From Rhizophagus irregularis (Eukaryota; Glomeromycota; Glomeromycetes; Glomerales; Glomeraceae), in contig NC_089430.1 of NCBI RefSeq assembly GCF_026210795.1, positions 1,674,001 to 1,738,000 of the forward strand: a DNA stretch of 64,000 nucleotides, given 5' to 3'. A program made the translations under genes and the position numbers. The notes under the pieces are model-generated. The model was not told the origin of the DNA. It worked only from the letters and a program-made list of their open reading frames with translations, and searched no databases. This document shows, one piece after another, positions 41,346-53,541 of this stretch (position 1 is its first letter; each line of letters begins with the position of its first letter).

Positions 41346-43336
41346 TAACTGATAAATAAAAAAAGGAATAAATATGATCCAATGATAAGAAGTCAGATAA
41401 CAAATATAAAGTATAAGTATAAACATAAAAAAAAAAAAATTTTCGCGTTTTTAATATTTGATACACACCCTTTTTCAAGAACTCCTCTAAGAAATAAGTT
41501 TATAAAACAACTGAAAACTCCACAAATAATATGTGGAGTGTTTTATGTGCACCTTCATTTTCATTTTATCCTATCGTTCTATAATAAAAAAAAAGATTTT
41601 TTTAATATTAATAATAAAGATTCAAGTATAAAAATAATAAAGTAATAAATATTTACTATTAGCTTTGCTGAAATATTGACAAAAATTTGATCACGGACGT
41701 CACTTCGTCCCTTTCATAGGTGTACGCGACGTCTTTGTTTATTAGGCTTCTTCAGAACGGTCTTAGCCTAGGGGTGATGATGAGTTTTCTGCTAATACAG
41801 AAGATATAAAGGAACAGGGTATGGGTGGATGGTGCGTGTTTGTTTGTGTATTTCTCACTCTTCTCTCGTTTTCCCTCTTTCTCTAGGTCTTCTCTTATAG
41901 TTCCCTTTCCTTTACATCTTCTATTAGATATGTAGGCTGGAAGTGTGGGTTGTGCGTAAGGGTAGAGTATGAGAGTATTTTTTTTTTTAGAAAAACCTGA
42001 TGGTATATATATATGTTGAGAGTATATATATATTTGTAAAAAAATCGCGACGCGTGAGTAAAAAAATGATGACTAACATTGTATCTATTGTATCTCGTGA
42101 TTCTGCAATTGATGAGATTGATGAGATGATGTGCGGAGCTTAATTATTATAATATAATATTATTTATGATTATAATAACCAATACTTTGTTGTGGCTTAG
42201 TGATTAGTAATCATATTTGAAGTTAGATATAATATTATTAAATATAATTTTAAGATATTAAAGTGGCTTTGTGATTAAAAAAATAGTATTTTATACAATA
42301 ATTTTATGTCCGACATGGATGATGTCAAATCATTGTACTACATGCTGAATCACCTGATCATCTCAAATAATTTATTCATTTACACGTTATAAAATTAATG
42401 TTTCTTCATAAAATTTATTAATTGTACAATTTTTATATTATCAATAACATTATTTTTTTTTTCATTGACTAGTGATTAAAATTGCATCAAATTTGACTAT
42501 ACATATTATGAGTAAACATTTACTAAATGTTTTAGGTCAGGATCGATTTCCAACGATGAGCATGATCACGAACCAGAGAAAATTATTTGTTCGTGTACCC
42601 CAAATTTTATTCATATGAATGGCATAGTTAACAATAACAATTCAAAAGCATCAGTATATCATCTGTTATGTCATATTTATTTAATTAGTCTTAAAAATTT
42701 GCTTTATTTTCGATCAAAATGAAAATCTTATTAACGTGATGGTTAACATTCTTACCAAACGATTTACAATAGTTAAGTCAGTCATTACTTATTTATTTCT
42801 TTTAATGAAATGTAATTTAGATATGTATATTACGCATTTTTAAATACATTATGTAACAACACTAACGACCTAACCTTAACATGATATATGAATCTGAAAT
42901 AATAGTTATTGCGTCAATCAAAAGTTCAATATGACTCACATTGACCTAATATTATTATTAGAGTTAGATATATTATGTAATAATTGTGTCTGATCTTTCC
43001 ACTCTTAGCCTCAAACGCGTAGAAATGAGGCAACTAAATTCCTCAAGGGTGCAACAGTATGCAAGAAAAAAAAATAATTTTCTTTTCTTCAGCCAACAAC
43101 TTCCGTTTAACACTAAAGAAAAAAAAAAGTATTTCTGGATAATTGATTATGTTCTGCTTCAGAATTATTATTATTATTATTATTAGACCTATCATTTGAT
43201 TTTCGATACTCTCGAAGATCAACGTGATCTTCACTACGACGACGAGAAGGTTTTGATCGTTCATGATCAGGTAATGGAGTATTGTGAGTAATATTCGGTA
43301 TATACCGTACCCATTTATCTTTGCCTTTTTTAGAAG
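41346..43336. other. Intergenic region, nothing recognised
   Basis: A G+C-richer stretch at 41690-41990 (GTGTACGCGACGTCTTTG, many TCTC runs) could be an old promoter or exon, but no frame holds. There are AT microsatellites near 42010-42040 and ATT repeats near 43170. ORFs at 41382 and 42986 are doubtful. Confidence 0.4.
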
Positions 43337-43492
43337 AACTCTGGCATTTATGAATACGAAAATGGAATTACAAAAGATTTAGTTAAAGCGATTTATTGGT
43401 ATGAAATATCTTCCAAACGAGATTATCAATATGCGCAAAAAAATATTTTGAAATCTTTCATCAATTACGGTTTATTTTATATAGTTACCTGA
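43337..43492 (+). pseudogene. Last exon of a Sel1-repeat protein, remnant
   Basis: After a TTTTTTAG acceptor-like site the frame reads YEYENGITKDLVKAIYWYE, then KRDYQYAQKNIL, to TGA 43490-43492. G-I-x-K-D-x-x-K-A-x-x-W-Y-x-x-[SA] with A-Q-x-x-L is the Sel1-like (SLR) repeat, which in Rhizophagus often follows a kinase domain. No upstream kinase is found here. Confidence 0.7.
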
Positions 43493-44170
43493 AAAATGAA
43501 TAATAAATAATTTATTAAAATTTTTACTATTTTATGTTTTATAATGATGGAACCGAAAATATATCTAAATTTTAGAAGATTGCTATTCTAATATGTCTTT
43601 TCATTACATATGAATCCAAAATTTGCAAGTATCGACCCTAGTATTTTAATAAAAAAAAAAATGGTTTTAAAAAAATTTCCGAAGAAAAAAAAAAAACTTT
43701 AAAATATAGATGCAAGACTATAATTTTGGATATATGACGGGGAATGCAGAATCTTGTTGCAAAAGGAAATTTTTTTACCGATCTGCTTGTGTAATAATCA
43801 CCTGCTACAACTACAGCCGAAATACAAATACAGCAAAGGGTCTGTTGCAAAATAGGTCTCCTGGCGGACATTTGATATGTTTAAAGTTAAAAATGAATTA
43901 CAACTTATCCGTTATCGTTACTTTATAATTGTCCTTATTGAAAAAATTATTTTATATCAAACAATATCAATATTTTTTTTTCTTTACCAAATTGCCAAAT
44001 TCATGTCGTGCGATATGAACACCTAGCATGTAGCACAAGTTTGTGCGACAATGTTTCATATATATATGCGCTAAACCGCTTCCATTAAAAAATTTTCCGC
44101 TCATATCTTCTATGCAATAATATCTTATGATATTTGAATCAATTTTAAAGTCAAAATTGGATGAAAAAAA
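43493..44170. other. Upstream of the Hsp70-like pseudogene
   Basis: Short ORFs on both strands (43638-43928) overlap each other and look accidental. No motif. Confidence 0.4.
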
Positions 44171-46372
44171 ATGGATCTGCAAAAAATTAGAATCCTTGTT
44201 GCTATAGATTTCGGAACGACTCATTCGAGTTTTGTCTATGTGCATATAGAAAATCCGGAAACTATCGTAATGAACTCTACTTGGTAAATTAAATATTTTT
44301 TTTTTACTTTTTTTTTGACGAGTGTTTTTAGTAAAATAATTAATTAAAAGGCCAGGACGTGAAGGTGTTTCTAAAATTCCTACTGCACTTAAGTATAATG
44401 AAACTTATACTCAAGTTATAAATTGGGGTGACTTGGCATTAGATGAGGAACTGGATGATACAGTTGATGATTTAAATAAGCGTTCTTGTCCAATTGAACT
44501 GTTTAAATTACATCTATCTAATTTAAGAGAAGATCAAAAACCTTGGTTACCTCCGCAATTAAATTACAAGAAAGCAATCGTAGATTATTTAACTCAAATG
44601 CGGATATTGATTAAAAGTACACTAGAAAGGATGTGGCCGACAATTAGTTTTCCGCAGCAAGTTGGTTTAATTCTAACCATTCCTGCTGAATGGGTATGTC
44701 GTACAAGATATGTTATTAGTAGTTATTTATTTTACAACTAATAATTAAATTCTTTAATAATATTAATTGAAGCCACCCCATAATACAACTGTCATGCGCG
44801 AATGTGCATATAAAGCTAGTCTCTTGACTACATTAAACTCTACACATCTTGAGTTTACTACTGAACGTGTGTATAATGATTAATTATTTCATGTCATTGG
44901 ATTAGGACGGTGAACTAATTTTTTCTTTGTTACAGCGGATGCAATTGCTTTATATTGCCTAAATGTTAAGGGGCATAATCTTCATTATGGAGGTAGTGGA
45001 TTTTTTTATGTAAAAAAAAATTATAATAATTGCTTTTTATAGATTACTTATCTGTTATATACTTTTTTTAAAAATAAAGATTCTTTCCTAGTTGCAGATT
45101 GTGGTGATGACACAGTCGATATTATAACGCGAAATTTCTTCAAAACAACCGATTAAATGAGATTACTAAACGTGTCGGCGATCTATGTGGTTTTACATTT
45201 GTTGATAAGGAATTTTTACACTTTCTTGAGCGTAAAGTTGGAATTCAAGCATTAGAAAAATTAAAACAATGTGAATATGGACAAGTACAGTGTTTGATTA
45301 AACAATTTTTTTCTACTCGGATTAGATTTAAATTTAACGAGGATCGTGAATGTTTTAGGACATGCAAGCTTAATTTGCAACAATATTGTCCTGATTTACA
45401 GGAATATGTTACGGGAGAATTTAAAGAGCAAATGGAAGAAGCTGGATGGATCATAAAGCTCGATTTTGAATCAGTGAAAAGGATGTTTGATCCAGTTGTA
45501 GATAGAATCATAAAATTGATTGATGGTCAATTAAATGATGTTAAGGAACGATGCCGTGCAATATTTTTAGTAGGTGAATTTAGTAAATCGCCTTATCTTT
45601 TGAGTAGAGTAAAAAAAAGCCTTTATAGATCAAGTTCCGATTATTGCATTGCCAACAGCCGCAGTTATTAGAGGTGCTATAATAAATGGATTAAACGTTA
45701 AACCTACTCACGACTTGTCAAATGAGGCATCTTCTGTTCATCGTATTTATGGTATGAGTGCGTTAAGATAGATTAATATTAGTAATGGCTGTAAATTTAT
45801 TGACTAATTCTTTATTACAAATTCGTAAAATCAATACAATATGGATTGATACTAGACGAGCTAGATAATTTAAATAAAATAAAAACAGTTTCATCTTCAT
45901 CGCGTGTTTTTGAAAGACATATGGTAAGTTGTAAACTAATTAATTAAAAAATACAGTATAATAAACTCCTATTTTATCTCTTTTAGGAATCAAAGCTACT
46001 CGCAAATGGAATCCTAGTGATCCAATTGAACGTAAACTTTCAGATGGAATGATTAATATTTTTTTACAAATAGCTAAACAAGGGAATGAAATTCCCATTG
46101 ATACAGGAATCTCAATGATTTTTAGTTCAAATTTCATTTCACGAAATAGTATAGATTTATTTATTACAGATGAACATGATGTAAAATATTGTGATTCTCC
46201 TGGGGTAAATTTAATTGGTACATTGAAGATTAGTACGCCCAGTACAATTAAAAACAGTGCTATTTCGATTACTTTATTGTTTAGTAATATAACAATTAAG
46301 GTTGTTGCTCAAGAAGTTGATGATAAAACTGGTTGGAAATATGAAACTTTATTTAATAATATAAGTTATTAA
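44171..46372 (+). pseudogene. Hsp70-like ATPase gene, spliced, several frameshifts
   Basis: Exon 1 starts MDLQKIRILVAIDFGTTHSS (phosphate-1 loop D-F-G-T-T). Introns at 44284-44350, 44694-44772 and 44877-44935, plus one from about 44990 to 45087, join clean exons: PGREGVSKIPTALKYNE, LTIPAEW, PPHNTTVMRECAYKASLL, and PDAIALYCL. Then comes DSFLVADCGDDTVD (phosphate-2, normally D-C-G-G-G-T-V-D). One missing base follows (T-R-N-F-F.. for T-R-K-F-L). FTFVDKEFLHFLERK and CRAIFLVGEFSKSPYLLSRV (adenosine motif, normally V-G-G-F) come next, then another shift into LPTAAVIRGAIINGLN. A last part, IKATRKWNPSDPIERKL to TLFNNISY, ends at TAA 46370-46372. The family is the divergent cytosolic Hsp70-like (HSPA12-type) group, amplified in glomeromycetes. 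The frameshifts and changed nucleotide-binding glycines show loss of function. Confidence 0.85.
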
Positions 46373-46943
46373 TATTTGTTAATTATTATTATTATTATAT
46401 AACATCCCATATTATACTAATAAATTATATAACAATTATTTACATTCCGAATATCACTGTGATATCTTATGTTGCACCAACAAATATTTACCTTATGATT
46501 TTCTATGTGTAATACCTTTCAGATAATTAAATCTCATATTCAAATCAAAACTTCTATGATCAACATCATAAAATTTAGTACTACGATATAATCTCATAAA
46601 AATAAAGAAATGGATACTACGCAAAATATACGTTTTTTTAAAATAATTTATAATACCAGATATACTGTACTATATATATATATTACTAGTATATATATTA
46701 TTATATATATAAGTGAATTGTAGCACTTACCAGAGGTAAAATTCACCAGAGGGAAATTCACCTCAGGTAAAATTCACCTTTACCATATTATATATTTATA
46801 TTTATTTCAGTATAAAAAAAACTAAATTTTTTACAATTTTAGTGCATATTATATATAAAATAAATGAATAAAAACTTGCCTAAAAATTAGTTTTTATACA
46901 TTATATAAATAAGGTAAAATTTATAATTTAACTCTTTATAAAA
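46373..46943. other. A+T-rich gap with GGTAAAATTCACC repeats
   Basis: 46730-46795 has four short variants of AGGTAAAATTCACC. The same words occur at 62490-62530 and, inverted, near 63635-63655. AT dinucleotide runs at 46670-46710. No gene. Confidence 0.5.
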
Positions 46944-47074
46944 TCAAAAATCATCATTTGGATAACAAAAAGTTATCCCATGCTTTTGTCTATTTTCATT
47001 CCTTCTAGATGCAATAATTTCATATTGACCAAAGGTTAGTCCGAAATCAATCCTTCTATTATCAAGATGTACGT
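46944..47074 (-). pseudogene. Terminal exon remnant, unknown protein
   Basis: After an ATTATTAG acceptor (minus strand) the frame reads VHLDNRRIDFGLTFGQYEII, then ASRRNENRQKHGITFCYPND and stop at 46946-46944. It is clean, but isolated. No family recognised and no upstream exon found. Confidence 0.35.
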
Positions 47075-47362
47075 CTAATAATGATTACAAAAAAGTTAAT
47101 TATAATTTATATATTTAGGTTATACAATTAACTCTGGCCAAATTATAATTCCGGCCGAAATTAAGAAATTAAAGTAATTTTACTGTGCAATAACTAAAGG
47201 AAAATAAATTAATTTACATAAAAATAATAAAAAATAAATTAATTAATTTAAAAAAATAAAGGCTAAAAAAAATTGAATTACTGCGCCACAATAAAGATTC
47301 GATTTTTTAATTCGATTTTTGATTAATCGATTTTGCTAGAATCGATTCCATTCTCTACCTTC

Positions 47363-47713
47363 GCTTACGCTGACTTTTCTAATGGGGATGCAGGTCAATG
47401 GACCTGGACAACTGGTTATTTTAATTTGATAAAAGGTCCAGTACTGATTCTTATCATTTTCGTGGATTATTTACTAGAGGTTTCGAAAAAGATACGAATA
47501 TCCAAAATTATGAATTTTTTGTAATAACCAAGGATGGGAAAAAGATTGATTATACTAAAGACATTTGAAAATGTCAAAATTTTCTCAGCTGGTGGTACTT
47601 CACCTTTTCAAAAAGATTATAAAGGTCTTAAAGTTATAGAACTTGCTGGCAGTACCTTTTTTGTTAAGCATAAAGGAAAGAAATTTTCCGAAGCTTCAAT
47701 TAAATGTGTTTAA
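47363..47713 (+). pseudogene. Decayed duplicate of the secreted-protein gene at 36981
   Basis: It reads AYADFSNGDAGQ, then (other frames) FTRGFEKDTNIQNYEFFVIT and KDGKKIDYTKD. One frameshift later it continues FSAGGTSPFQK..KVIELAGSTFFVKHKGKKF to TAA 47711-47713. Residues equivalent to the signal peptide and Kex2 site are absent. A rearranged segment replaces part of the GSYRLTG region. Similarity goes on for about 330 bp beyond the stop. Confidence 0.8.
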
Positions 47714-48239
47714 AAAAAAAAATAAAAAGATTTGTGAATCCTAACAATATTCTTTTTTTAAAAAAAAATATTATAGTATATACTGTATGTAGTTTCTTCC
47801 TATTCCTATAATTTTTTTTTAATTATCAAAATAGTAGATAGATATATTGTCGTAGTATCTTAATAAAAAGTTCATAATCTTTTAAATATTTTGTGTTCAA
47901 TAAAATGTTTTATTATACGTCCATTAATATTTATATAGCGTGTTTATAATGATTTAATTGTGTCAAATAATTTCTTTTAAAAATTATACCACCAATCTGT
48001 GATAATTAAAAAAATAAAAAATAAATAATTTCATTCAAGAATTATAAAATCTATATAACTAAAAAAATTTTCTTCCGTATAAATAATTTGAATTGTGTAA
48101 CTTGAAATCCCATACCATATAATTAAACCCCATGACGTGCCTCTGCCTATGGTCAAAAACTATTCGATCCATGTGCATTCCAATCAACTAATCCAATTTC
48201 AGTTAATAAATTTTACTTTATTCATAATGATTATTAATT
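47714..48239. other. Duplicated 3' flank, then plain A+T DNA
   Basis: 47714-48045 copies 37407-37740 (e.g. TACTGTATGTAGTTTCTTCC). The rest has nothing recognisable. Confidence 0.6.
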
Positions 48240-48570
48240 TTTTTTGCCCAAAATATTATTTTTTGGTTCCTTTTTCAGACTGAAAAAAATTTTTTCTCCC
48301 TTTTCTTCTTTCGGTTTGGTTTTTTTTTTTGGGACCAAAAAATTTGTTTTTCTCATTCTTTTCCCGTTCAGGTTTAATTTTTTTTTCCCAAACTGAAAAA
48401 TTTTTTTTTTTATTAAATAATCTCATTGTTTCGGTCTTTTAAGACCGATTTTTTTTATATTATTTTTTTTTCGATCTTTTTTTTTAGACCGTATTGTTAT
48501 TTTTTTTTAAATTGATTTTTTTTTTGTTTTTTTCTTTCCCCAAATTTTTTTAAATTTTTTTTTCTTTTTT
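48240..48570 (+). repeat. Partial copy of the T-rich element
   Basis: Contains CTTTCGGTTTGGTTTTTTTT, CGGTCTTTTAAGACCGATTT and TTTTTTTAGACCGTATTGTT in the order found at 55040-55210. The 3' core is missing. Confidence 0.65.
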
Positions 48571-49079
48571 TATTATCAAATAAAGAAATAAAATATTATA
48601 ATAAATATATTTAAAAAATTATTATTTTTTTAAAAAAAATCAATATAACATATAAGGTCGACGTTGATAGAAAGTTGATTAAGATTTTTTCAATTAAATC
48701 GAACGCTGGATAAATAGTTTGATTTTCAAATTCATAAAAATCAAAAAAATTGACATTTTTTCAATATTTTATAATTAATTAATTGAAGAAATTGTTGATT
48801 TAATAATAACCAAATCCATATCCGAAATTTTCTAAATAATCACCAGATTTTTGAATAAAGGTTTTAACTCAAATGGTTTAGTTAAATTAATAATTTATCG
48901 AGTAAAACGAGTATCAAAAGAATAATATTATGAAAATACTACAAATATTTTTTTAATTAATTATAAATTTTATAATTATTTCTTATTTTATATTACGTCA
49001 ATCTTAAACTTATAACCAACTTAGGAAAAATATTTGAATAATTAAATGTGTTAGAATCTGTTCATTTCATTTATTATTA
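48571..49079. other. A+T-rich intergenic DNA
   Basis: Nothing recognised. Confidence 0.45.
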
Positions 49080-49480
49080 AAGTTTTTTCGAAAATACTTC
49101 TGAAAAATTAATCAAAAAGAATGAGGGTGAATGAAAAAAATAGGGAGAGTAAAGGGAATAAAAGAAACGAAGGGGAAGTGAGGGAGGAACGAAATGGAGC
49201 AAAGGGGGAGTGAAAAAAACGAAAGGGAATGAAAAAAAAATGAAAAAAATGAAGGGGACGAAATGGAGCAAAGGGAATAAAAAATGAAAGGAACAAAGGG
49301 TAAAGAGATGTGGGAATGGAATAAAAACGAAAGGAATGAAGGTAGTGTAAAGGAATGAAAAAGACGAAAGAAATAAAAAACAACGGAAAAAACGAAGGAA
49401 AGGAAGAATAAAAAGAGCAAAAGAAATGAAGAGACAAAACAAAAAAATGGAGAAGGGACGAAAATGAGATAAACAGGGGG
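49080..49480. repeat. Polypurine low-complexity tract
   Basis: Almost only A and G (GAAAGGAATGAAGG-type words). All three minus-strand frames are open because the complement is C/T only; these are not genes. 49481-49853 continues with diffuse AAAGGACCTAAA words. Confidence 0.8.
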
Positions 49481-49853
49481 ACCAAGTAAAAACCAAACCC
49501 ATAAAATACAAGAAGAAATAAAGTTAGTAGGGAACAGAAATTACATGTAATAAATAAACGAAAACAAAAAAATAAAAAACATACCTTAGTGGTTGCAGAG
49601 AAGAACCAAAAGACCTAAAAAGAACGAAATACAAAATGTAAGAAACGAAATATTAAGAATGGAATAAAAAATAACGAAACGGCCATATAATGGTGTTCAT
49701 ATCTTAATTGCAAAATCGAAAGAGCCAAAGGACCTAAAAAATAAAATAAAGTTAGTAGGAAACAAAATGCAAGAAGCAAAATTGAAAAAAAAAGTACCTT
49801 AAGTGTCGTGCAAAGGAGTGAAAGGACCTAAAGAAAAAAAAGATTTATCTTAA

Positions 49854-50862
49854 GATTCGATCCGCCTATGATCGACAGAAAATTACTATATAAATTCGGG
49901 GGAAATTTTATTGCAAAAAATAAACTAAATAGGCAAAATTTTGCCAATCAAAATCATCACAAATCATGTTGTGATACCAAGTCATGTGATGAAACTTAAA
50001 AATGCCAAGAAAAATATCGAGAAAAATATTTTCACATAGAAACTCACAATAAACGCTAAAATCTGACACCTACCGTGTCTTAAATATTCATTTATTCAGT
50101 AAAATTGCTTCACGCATGAAAATTACTCAAATATTATTGTCAAAGGGATGGTTTTTTGGCTAAAAACAAGCGTAACTAACGTACAAATAGAAAAGATCTA
50201 AAAATGAAAAATTCAACCTAAAATAACCTATCTGCTATATAAATCCTTCTAAAAGCCATTATTACCTATTGTTCTGGTAATTGTATGTTATTTTTTTTTA
50301 TATTATTGTTACAACACTTTCAAAAAGCTAATAATATTTTGCAAACTAATGCTAAGAGTTTGTGTGATGCACTCAAATTGAAAAACTAGATAAGAATACA
50401 TATACCAAAACTTCCACCATTTGAAATTAATTTACGGGTTACTCCTCATGAAAATAGAAAGAGATCATAGTAACATGTGAACTAAAAGCAAGAGAAAATA
50501 TTAGAATTATATAAAACAAGTAGTTTCAAACATATAAAATACATGAGAACATAATTTTAAGTGTTCATATATGTTAAAATAACGTAATATACGACTTGAA
50601 ATTCTCACATATATATATATACATACCTGTCAAATCTGACGCTGCCTCAAAGTAAAGTTTTGAACAAATAAATAAATTTCTCAATTTTTTTTTATTTTTT
50701 TCATCTTTGACATTTAAGGAATCATCATGTGAATTTTGGTGCCACAGCATGATGATCTGCGGTTTTTATAGCCCATAAAATTTAGCCAATTTTGGCATTT
50801 TTATAATAACCTCGCCCCGAATTTATATAGTAATTTTCTGTCGTTCGTAGGCGGATCGGCTC
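49854..50862. mobile_element. 1-kb non-autonomous element flanked by TTAA
   Basis: Left end from 49854 (GATTCGATCCGCCTATGATC) and right end to 50862 (complement GAGCCGATCCGCCTACGAAC) are inverted copies. They share a perfect GACAGAAAATTACTATATAA block and match loosely for about 150 bp. TTAA lies directly outside both ends (49850-49853 and 50863-50866), the target duplication expected for piggyBac-type transposition. No transposase ORF. Confidence 0.75.
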
Positions 50863-50866
50863 TTAA

Positions 50867-52601
50867 TAAACATAAGAAATGATCAGCACATTAATTAGCC
50901 AATAAAATTTAATAGGGTGCGCATAATAATGAGGGTAATTATATAGGTTAAATCACCCTAGGTGAAAAATTGTTATATAATCTTCCTTAATTATCCGAAT
51001 TTCATTCTACACTCAAACGTCAAATCATTAATATAAGCTAAATTATTATAAATATAATTTATATTATTCTAATATTAAATTTTTCTATTTAAAAAAACTC
51101 ATTGGTCCCGATGCGAAGCAACGGATGACTAATCTATCTATCTATATTTATAAAAAAATCCCTGTGCGCCCATAACGTTTAGACTACCCCGCATAAAAAG
51201 GTGGATTTAATTCCTCTTCTCATCAACATAACCCCAAAATTGATGTCCATTTTCACAGATCATGATAAATATTTGTTAAATATACCAAAATTGACATTAA
51301 TAACCTGCCAGATATGAAGATATGAAACAAAAAAAAAAATATTAATTTAAATTGGATCGTCCAGCATCATGCGCCTGCGCCCTGTGCTACAGATTCTTAT
51401 ATAGGATTCAGAGTGGCGCATCATTTGCCATTTATTTGCTTAATTGGGCAGCCCTAATCCTAATACAATTTTGAATTAGGCTGCATAAATGATTGGCGTA
51501 GGACAGATTTAAGCAACTAAACCAATAAAAAATTTGTTAAGCTATAAAAATAATTTAATCGGGACAATGAAATTCTTCACATGAGAAATCATCATTGTCT
51601 TTTTAGAAATAGTCATTGTTTTTTTTAAAAAAAAAAATTTCAGTTTTTTGAATTTTCCCATATGACAAATTTTCTTTTTTTTTAAAAAAAAAATATTTTT
51701 CAGTTTTTTTTGGATTTTCCCACATGACGAAAAAAATCCACCTTTTCTTTTAAAAAAAATTTTACATTTAAATTTTTAATTTCTTCATCACGAATTTGCC
51801 GATCATTTATTGACATTGTTACCTAAGAAAAGGTGACTATTTTATATAAATTCTACAGATCAACATTTACCGTTAAATTGTCCAGATAGGTACGATTATA
51901 TAGAAAACATGTAGCGTACGGTGAGCTATGTATGTACGTATAGTGGTCAATGTATGGCAATGTCCGGTATACATCACTCTACAGTATACACCACCCCACC
52001 CTACAGTATGGTAAAAATGACCATACATACCGTACGTTGATCACTATACAGACATACATAGGCTTCTATACATGACATGTTTCCGTCGTACCCGATAGGT
52101 ACCTACAAAATAAAAAAAAGGCGGATCCCTGTTGCTGAAAAGCGACGTGAGACGATATTTCCTTTTTGGAAATTAATGTAACCAAAAATTTTCCTTTAGG
52201 AATACTATTCATTTTTGTTTGTGTAACATAACTGATGAGCGGGAGAAAAGCTACACAATTACACAATTCAAAGGAGTCTTAACGTGACACCACATGATTG
52301 CAATGATTTCAAATAATAGATAAAGATAATACAACAATATATAAAAAAAAAATATATATAATGATATAGTATTTTAGGACAATACTCATACTGAATTTTA
52401 AAAAAATATTGTTAACACACAAATATGGTGAAAATATTGTCTGTATGAAATTCTTTTGTATGTTGTGATGTTTCAGCTCCTAAAAAAGTGTAACTAAAAA
52501 TTTGACGTATTGTAGATCAATTACAATTGTTTTTTCAAACACGGAGACATGCGTAAATGCACACAATATTAAACATTTTTCAATCCAAAAGTATGAAAAA
52601 G
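50867..52601. other. Intergenic region with small repeats
   Basis: A hairpin GCAGCCCTAAT..ATTAGGCTGC lies at about 51449-51484. A duplicated TTTTAAAAAAAA..CAGTTTTTT..TTTTCCCA block is at about 51620-51729. The dispersed repeat 51785-51850 is shared with 17462-17530, and an inverted repeat lies at 51926-52061. An ORF at 52066-52266 is doubtful. Confidence 0.5.
51926..52061. repeat. Inverted repeat with 25-bp arms
   Basis: CTATGTATGTACGTATAGTG (51926-) and TATACAGACATACATAG (-52061) pair over about 25 bp with three or four mismatches around an 86-nt spacer of GTATAC/CAGTAT words. Possibly another small foldback element. Confidence 0.6.
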
Positions 52602-52609
52602 TATAAATT
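52602..52609 (+). promoter_or_regulatory. TATA-like box upstream of the CaaX ORF
   Basis: TATAAATT lies 141 nt before the ATG at 52743, followed by A-rich and T-rich leader sequence typical of short fungal transcripts. Confidence 0.4.
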
Positions 52610-52742
52610 AGCAAAAAATTTTCTTTAGAAGACAAAAAATTAAAATTCAATCAAAAAAAGAAAAAGAAAAATACTTTGATAGTTTTTTTCGCATAATTCA
52701 AACTCATTAAAATCAATTAAATTCTTTAAATTTCCTAACAAA

Positions 52743-52844
52743 ATGAATCAGACTGAAGTTACCATTAAACTATCCATTCCATCTATCGCAACTGCTGAAG
52801 CCACTGAAAAACCGGGTGAATCTGGTGGCTGTACAATTATGTAA
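52743..52844 (+). CDS. 33-aa CaaX peptide, possible lipopeptide-pheromone-like precursor
   Basis: The ORF reads MNQTEVTIKLSIPSIATAEA followed by TEKPGESGGCTIM, stop at 52842-52844. The last four residues C-T-I-M form a CaaX box; Met at the end favours farnesylation. A short, mostly polar precursor ending in CaaX is the layout of fungal a-factor-type pheromones, where the C-terminal piece is released by proteolysis after prenylation and carboxyl methylation. The coding stretch has about 42 percent G+C against roughly 20-25 percent in its flanks, and the ATG has A at -3 (ACAAAATGA). Both argue against a chance ORF. There is no homology evidence. It could equally be another small prenylated membrane peptide, and a chance ORF cannot be excluded. 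Confidence 0.5.
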   Translation: MNQTEVTIKLSIPSIATAEATEKPGESGGCTIM

Positions 52845-53541
52845 TAAAATAAAATTCTTTACATTTACGAATTTTATCGTCAGATCTGATTGGAAATTAA
52901 ACATTTATGTATTGTTAAATAATCATTTGTCTATAGTTTATCTATTTATTTGTAATAATACATTGTACATTTGTACTTTATATATATATATTTCGTTAGT
53001 TTACTTGTGTTATTATATTATCAAATTACTTAATATTCGAATCACTATTACATATTTTGTCTTGTATTCTGTATTTAGGGACATGTTTTAAAACGATTTC
53101 GGTGTTTTAAAACATGTGTTAAAAAATGTTTTAAAACACTTCGATATTATAAGCTTAATGCTTTAAATCTTAAATTTAGGTTAAAAAATCAATTTATATA
53201 TAATAAAACGAAAACTGTTTTAGAACATGTTGTTTTAAATTACGTGCCATACCTATCTGTATTTTATCATTTGTGTATTCTAAAAATTACAAAAATAAAA
53301 TCACATCTTTAAATTCATTATTTAAAATGTTCTAAATTCTAATAATTTTGGCAAGTTTGAGGTTGCCTTAAAAGTTGTCTAAACCATAACTAATTTTCTA
53401 ATAGTGTACACAGAAAATTTTCTATGCTGATCACGTAATAAGAAAAAAAATCTTTTTGATGCAAATACACAATATTTATTAGGACCAGTTGATCATCTTT
53501 ATAAGTAACGATAAATTAACATTTTTGTTAGAAGATATCAT
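52845..53541. other. Gap with GTTTTAAAAC palindromes
   Basis: Perfect 14-bp arms ACATGTTTTAAAAC (53081-53094) and GTTTTAAAACATGT (53104-53117) enclose a 9-nt loop. Each arm is itself partly self-complementary, and two more TGTTTTA(A/G)AAC words follow at about 53129 and 53216. No other gene. Confidence 0.55.

Noticed and set aside
49077-49511. Three overlapping minus-strand ORFs of 102-144 aa, hydrophobic
   Set aside because: The tract is nearly pure purine on the plus strand, so all complementary frames lack stops.
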